This document shows positions 21,339 through 23,018 of a stretch of DNA of 23,018 nt, one piece after another. The first letter of the stretch is position 1, and every line of letters starts with the position of its first letter. Under the pieces are notes generated by a model. That model was given only the letters and a program-made list of their open reading frames with translations, made no database searches and was not told where the DNA came from. A program made the position numbers and the translations under genes. The stretch lies in NCBI GenBank assembly GCA_900544825.1, contig UQWP01000061.1, forward strand, positions 1-23,018, read 5' to 3'. Origin of the DNA: an uncultured Prevotella sp. (GTDB taxonomy: Bacteria; Bacteroidota; Bacteroidia; Bacteroidales; Bacteroidaceae).

Positions 21339-21533
21339 ATGGCAAAAGAAGAAATGAAATATGAGCAAGCCGTAAGAGAGCTTGAGCAGATTGTAGAAAG
21401 AATGGAGAATGATGAACTGGATATCGACCAGCTCTCCGAGCAGTTGAAGCGTGCCAAAACCTTGGTGAAGCTCTGCAAGGACAAACTCACCAAGACGGAT
21501 GAGGAAATCAGAAAGCTCCTCAGCGAGGATTGA
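21339..21533 (+). CDS. xseB: Exonuclease VII small subunit
   Basis: A 64-residue helical protein that joins XseA to form exonuclease VII. The pattern YEQAVRELEQIVERMENDELDIDQLSEQLKRAKTLVKLC is the family signature, with the central E-x-LDI-x-QL turn, followed by CKDKLTKTDEEI and a short acidic end. It starts 35 bases after xseA, in an A-rich leader without a Shine-Dalgarno site, and should be on the same transcript. Full length for the family. Confidence 0.95.
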   Translation: MAKEEMKYEQAVRELEQIVERMENDELDIDQLSEQLKRAKTLVKLCKDKLTKTDEEIRKLLSED

Positions 21534-21550
21534 TGCTCCCGCTTGTTTCG

Positions 21551-21702
21551 GCGGATTTCAAATCCGCAAATAAATAGGTCGAGCCTTTTTTGTCTGCGGA
21601 TTTCAAATCCGCAGGAACGCCTACGGTTGATTTTCCCCTTTCTGTTTCGGCGGATTTGCAATCCGCCGCCGTACAGGTAACTATTGCGGATTTGCAATCC
21701 GC
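21551..21702. repeat. Cluster of four GCGGATT palindromes
   Basis: Two units have the centre TTTCAAA: GCGGATTTCAAATCCGC at 21551-21567 and one extended to 10-bp arms at 21594-21614. Two have the centre TTTGCAA: one with 9-bp arms at 21648-21668 and one at 21686-21702. Spacing is 26, 33 and 17 bases. Such palindromes are known from Bacteroidales intergenic DNA. Together with the promoter they account for the 351-base gap between xseB and ilvE. The two subtypes are adjacent in pairs (CAA-CAA then GCA-GCA). Confidence 0.9.
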
Positions 21703-21813
21703 TAAAAGGATCGGTGCAAGAACGAAAAAGAACCCATAAAATGGCAAAATAATGCCTCAAAATGGCAGAAATGCGTAAAATAATAACGTTTCTACTAAAT
21801 TTATTGCAAAATA

Positions 21814-21845
21814 GTTGCAGATTAATAGAATATTTTGTACTTTTG
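21814..21845 (+). promoter_or_regulatory. ilvE promoter
   Basis: -7 TACTTTTG (21838-21845) with a partial -33 GTTG (21814-21817), 20 bases apart. The leader of about 30 bases is A/T-rich and shows no attenuator or leader peptide. Confidence 0.75.
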
Positions 21846-21884
21846 CATTCAAAATATTAGTAGAACATTAAAAATATAGATGTT

Positions 21885-22901
21885 ATGAAAGACTTAGATT
21901 GGTCTAATTTGTCATTTGGCTATCGCCAGACTGACTACAATGTTCGCTGTTACTATCGCGACGGCAAATGGGGCGAAATAGAAGTTTGCTCTGATGAGTA
22001 TTTGAAATTACACATGGCTGCCACCTGTCTGCACTATGGTCAGGAGGCATTCGAGGGCCTGAAGGCTTATCGTTGCCCAGACGGCAAGGTGCGCGTGTTC
22101 CGTATGGACGAGAACGCTGCCCGCCTGCAGAGCACATGCCGTGGTATCCTGATGCCAGAGGTGCCAACAGAGTTGTTCGAGGAGATGGTGAAGAAGGTGG
22201 TTCGCCTCAACCAGGAGTGGATTCCTACCTACGAGAGCGGTGCTACACTCTACATCCGTCCGCTGCTCATCGGTACAAGCCCTCAGGTGGGTGTGCATCC
22301 TTCTAAGGAGTATTGCTTCCTCATCTTCGTAACCCCAGTGGGTCCATACTTCAAGGGTGGATTCTCTACCAACCCATACGTTATCATTCGTGATTTCGAC
22401 CGCTCTGCTCCTCTCGGAACAGGTATCTATAAGGTAGGTGGTAACTACGCTGCTTCCCTCAGAGCCAACCATATCGCTCACGAGAAGGGTTATGCTTGCG
22501 AGTTCTATCTCGATGCCAAGGAGAAGAAATACATGGATGAGTGTGGTGCTGCCAACTTCTTCGGTATCAAGAACAATACATACGTTACTCCTAAGAGTAC
22601 CTCTATCCTCCCATCTATCACCAACAAGAGCTTGATGCAGTTGGCTGAGGATCTCGGTATGAAGGTAGAGCGCCGTCAGATTCCTGAGGATGAGTTGGAT
22701 ACATTCGAGGAGGCTGGTGCTTGCGGTACTGCTGCCGTTATCAGCCCTATCAGCTACATCGACGACCTGGATACTGGCAAGCGTTACAACTTCGGCGAGA
22801 AGCCAGGTCCTGTCTCTAAGCACCTGTATGATACTCTCCGTGGCATTCAGTATGGTACTGTAGAGGACAAGCACGGTTGGACAACCGTAGTTATTGAGTA
22901 A
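21885..22901 (+). CDS. ilvE: Branched-chain amino acid aminotransferase
   Basis: A 338-residue PLP enzyme of fold type IV that interconverts leucine, isoleucine and valine with their 2-oxo acids, using glutamate/2-oxoglutarate. The PLP lysine is K183 in GTGIYKVGGNYAASL. Other family landmarks are HYGQEAFEGLKAYR (50-63), the TLYIRPLLIGTSPQ segment (121-134), DECGAANFFGIKN and EAGACGTAAVISPI. Length and motifs match the eukaryote-type/large bacterial BCAT. The codon use is biased towards frequent codons, suggesting high expression. It has its own promoter (21814-21845) and ends at a strong terminator 30 bases later, so it is monocistronic. Confidence 0.95.
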   Translation: MKDLDWSNLSFGYRQTDYNVRCYYRDGKWGEIEVCSDEYLKLHMAATCLHYGQEAFEGLKAYRCPDGKVRVFRMDENAARLQSTCRGILMPEVPTELFEEMVKKVVRLNQEWIPTYESGATLYIRPLLIGTSPQVGVHPSKEYCFLIFVTPVGPYFKGGFSTNPYVIIRDFDRSAPLGTGIYKVGGNYAASLRANHIAHEKGYACEFYLDAKEKKYMDECGAANFFGIKNNTYVTPKSTSILPSITNKSLMQLAEDLGMKVERRQIPEDELDTFEEAGACGTAAVISPISYIDDLDTGKRYNFGEKPGPVSKHLYDTLRGIQYGTVEDKHGWTTVVIE

Positions 22902-22930
22902 AAACCAATAAGAGATAATATTAAGTTCAG

Positions 22931-22969
22931 AGCACTTTGAGGAGCTTTCGCTCCTTGAAGTGCTTTTTT
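22931..22969 (+). terminator. Rho-independent terminator of ilvE
   Basis: Arms at 22931-22945 and 22950-22964 form a 15-bp stem with two G-U pairs (AGCACTTTGAGGAGC with GCTCCTTGAAGTGCT) and loop TTTC, followed by five more T. Clear and strong. Confidence 0.92.
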
Positions 22970-22982
22970 GTTTGACTAGCAT

Positions 22983-23018
22983 GTGTGTTGTCTAATGGGT
23001 GCAAGTCCCTAACGAGCC
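22983..23018 (+). mobile_element. Possible 5' end of a group II intron (partial, runs off window)
   Basis: GTGTG at 22983-22987 fits the GUGYG group II intron 5' end, and GGGTGCAAGTCCCTAACGAG (22998-23017) resembles the domain I hairpin with a GUGCAAGUCC core common in bacterial introns. It starts 13 bases after the ilvE terminator, and some group II introns (class C) favour sites after terminators. Only 36 bases are visible, so the class cannot be set and a chance match is not excluded. Confidence 0.4.

Noticed and set aside
21551..21702. Intrinsic terminators for xseB
   Set aside because: The stems are symmetric, short-looped and none is followed by a T-tract of useful length; they fit the repeat family better, although some termination cannot be excluded.
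21242..21760. Minus-strand frames with repeated ADLKSA/ADCKSA strings
   Set aside because: The strings come from translating GCGGATT palindromes; such predicted proteins are a common artefact in Bacteroidales genomes.

Overview
The window reads as chromosomal DNA of a Bacteroidales gut commensal, most likely Prevotella/Segatella. The reasons are the Bacteroidota-type promoters (-33 TTTG and -7 TAnnTTTG, about 20 bases apart) in front of most transcription units, A-rich leaders with almost no Shine-Dalgarno sites, a PorE-like four-domain lipoprotein of the type IX secretion system, and short palindromic or heptad repeats between genes. The species is inferred from style and gene content, not from a marker gene.

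Layout. (1) 1-2795 is an accessory island. A three-gene operon (XRE regulator, ImmA/IrrE zinc peptidase, PIN-domain nuclease; 653-2256) is translationally coupled by overlaps and looks like a toxin-antitoxin or defence module. It lies between two copies of a modular hairpin-rich repeat whose blocks are in a different order on each side; a three-unit tandem hairpin array sits in the left copy. (2) 2796-10363, minus strand: a PorE-like OmpA lipoprotein, topoisomerase III (topB) and the large subunit of carbamoyl-phosphate synthetase (carB), with clear terminators after porE and carB. (3) 10673-13399, plus strand: lutABC, the iron-sulfur L-lactate oxidation complex, divergent from carB. (4) 13490-18116, minus strand: a MATE exporter, a cytidylate-kinase-like protein, purT, an FdtA/WxcM-type sugar ketoisomerase and a FemAB-like GNAT acyltransferase, closely packed and probably co-transcribed at least in part. 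(5) 18384-21533, plus strand: a secreted S8 (subtilisin-like) peptidase, then xseA and xseB (exonuclease VII). (6) 21534-21884 is a cluster of four GCGGATT palindromes and the ilvE promoter; ilvE follows with a strong terminator. (7) The last 36 bases look like the 5' end of a group II intron just past that terminator.

Most genes are housekeeping. The unusual material is the XRE/ImmA/PIN cassette with its shuffled flanking repeats, and GTTCAAAG-type heptad repeats that fill gaps between genes and appear to supply the start codons of lutC and xseA. Upstream of xseA, two copies form a 32-bp inverted repeat whose only mismatch is the T of the ATG. None of the promoter, terminator or repeat functions has been tested here; they are read from sequence only.
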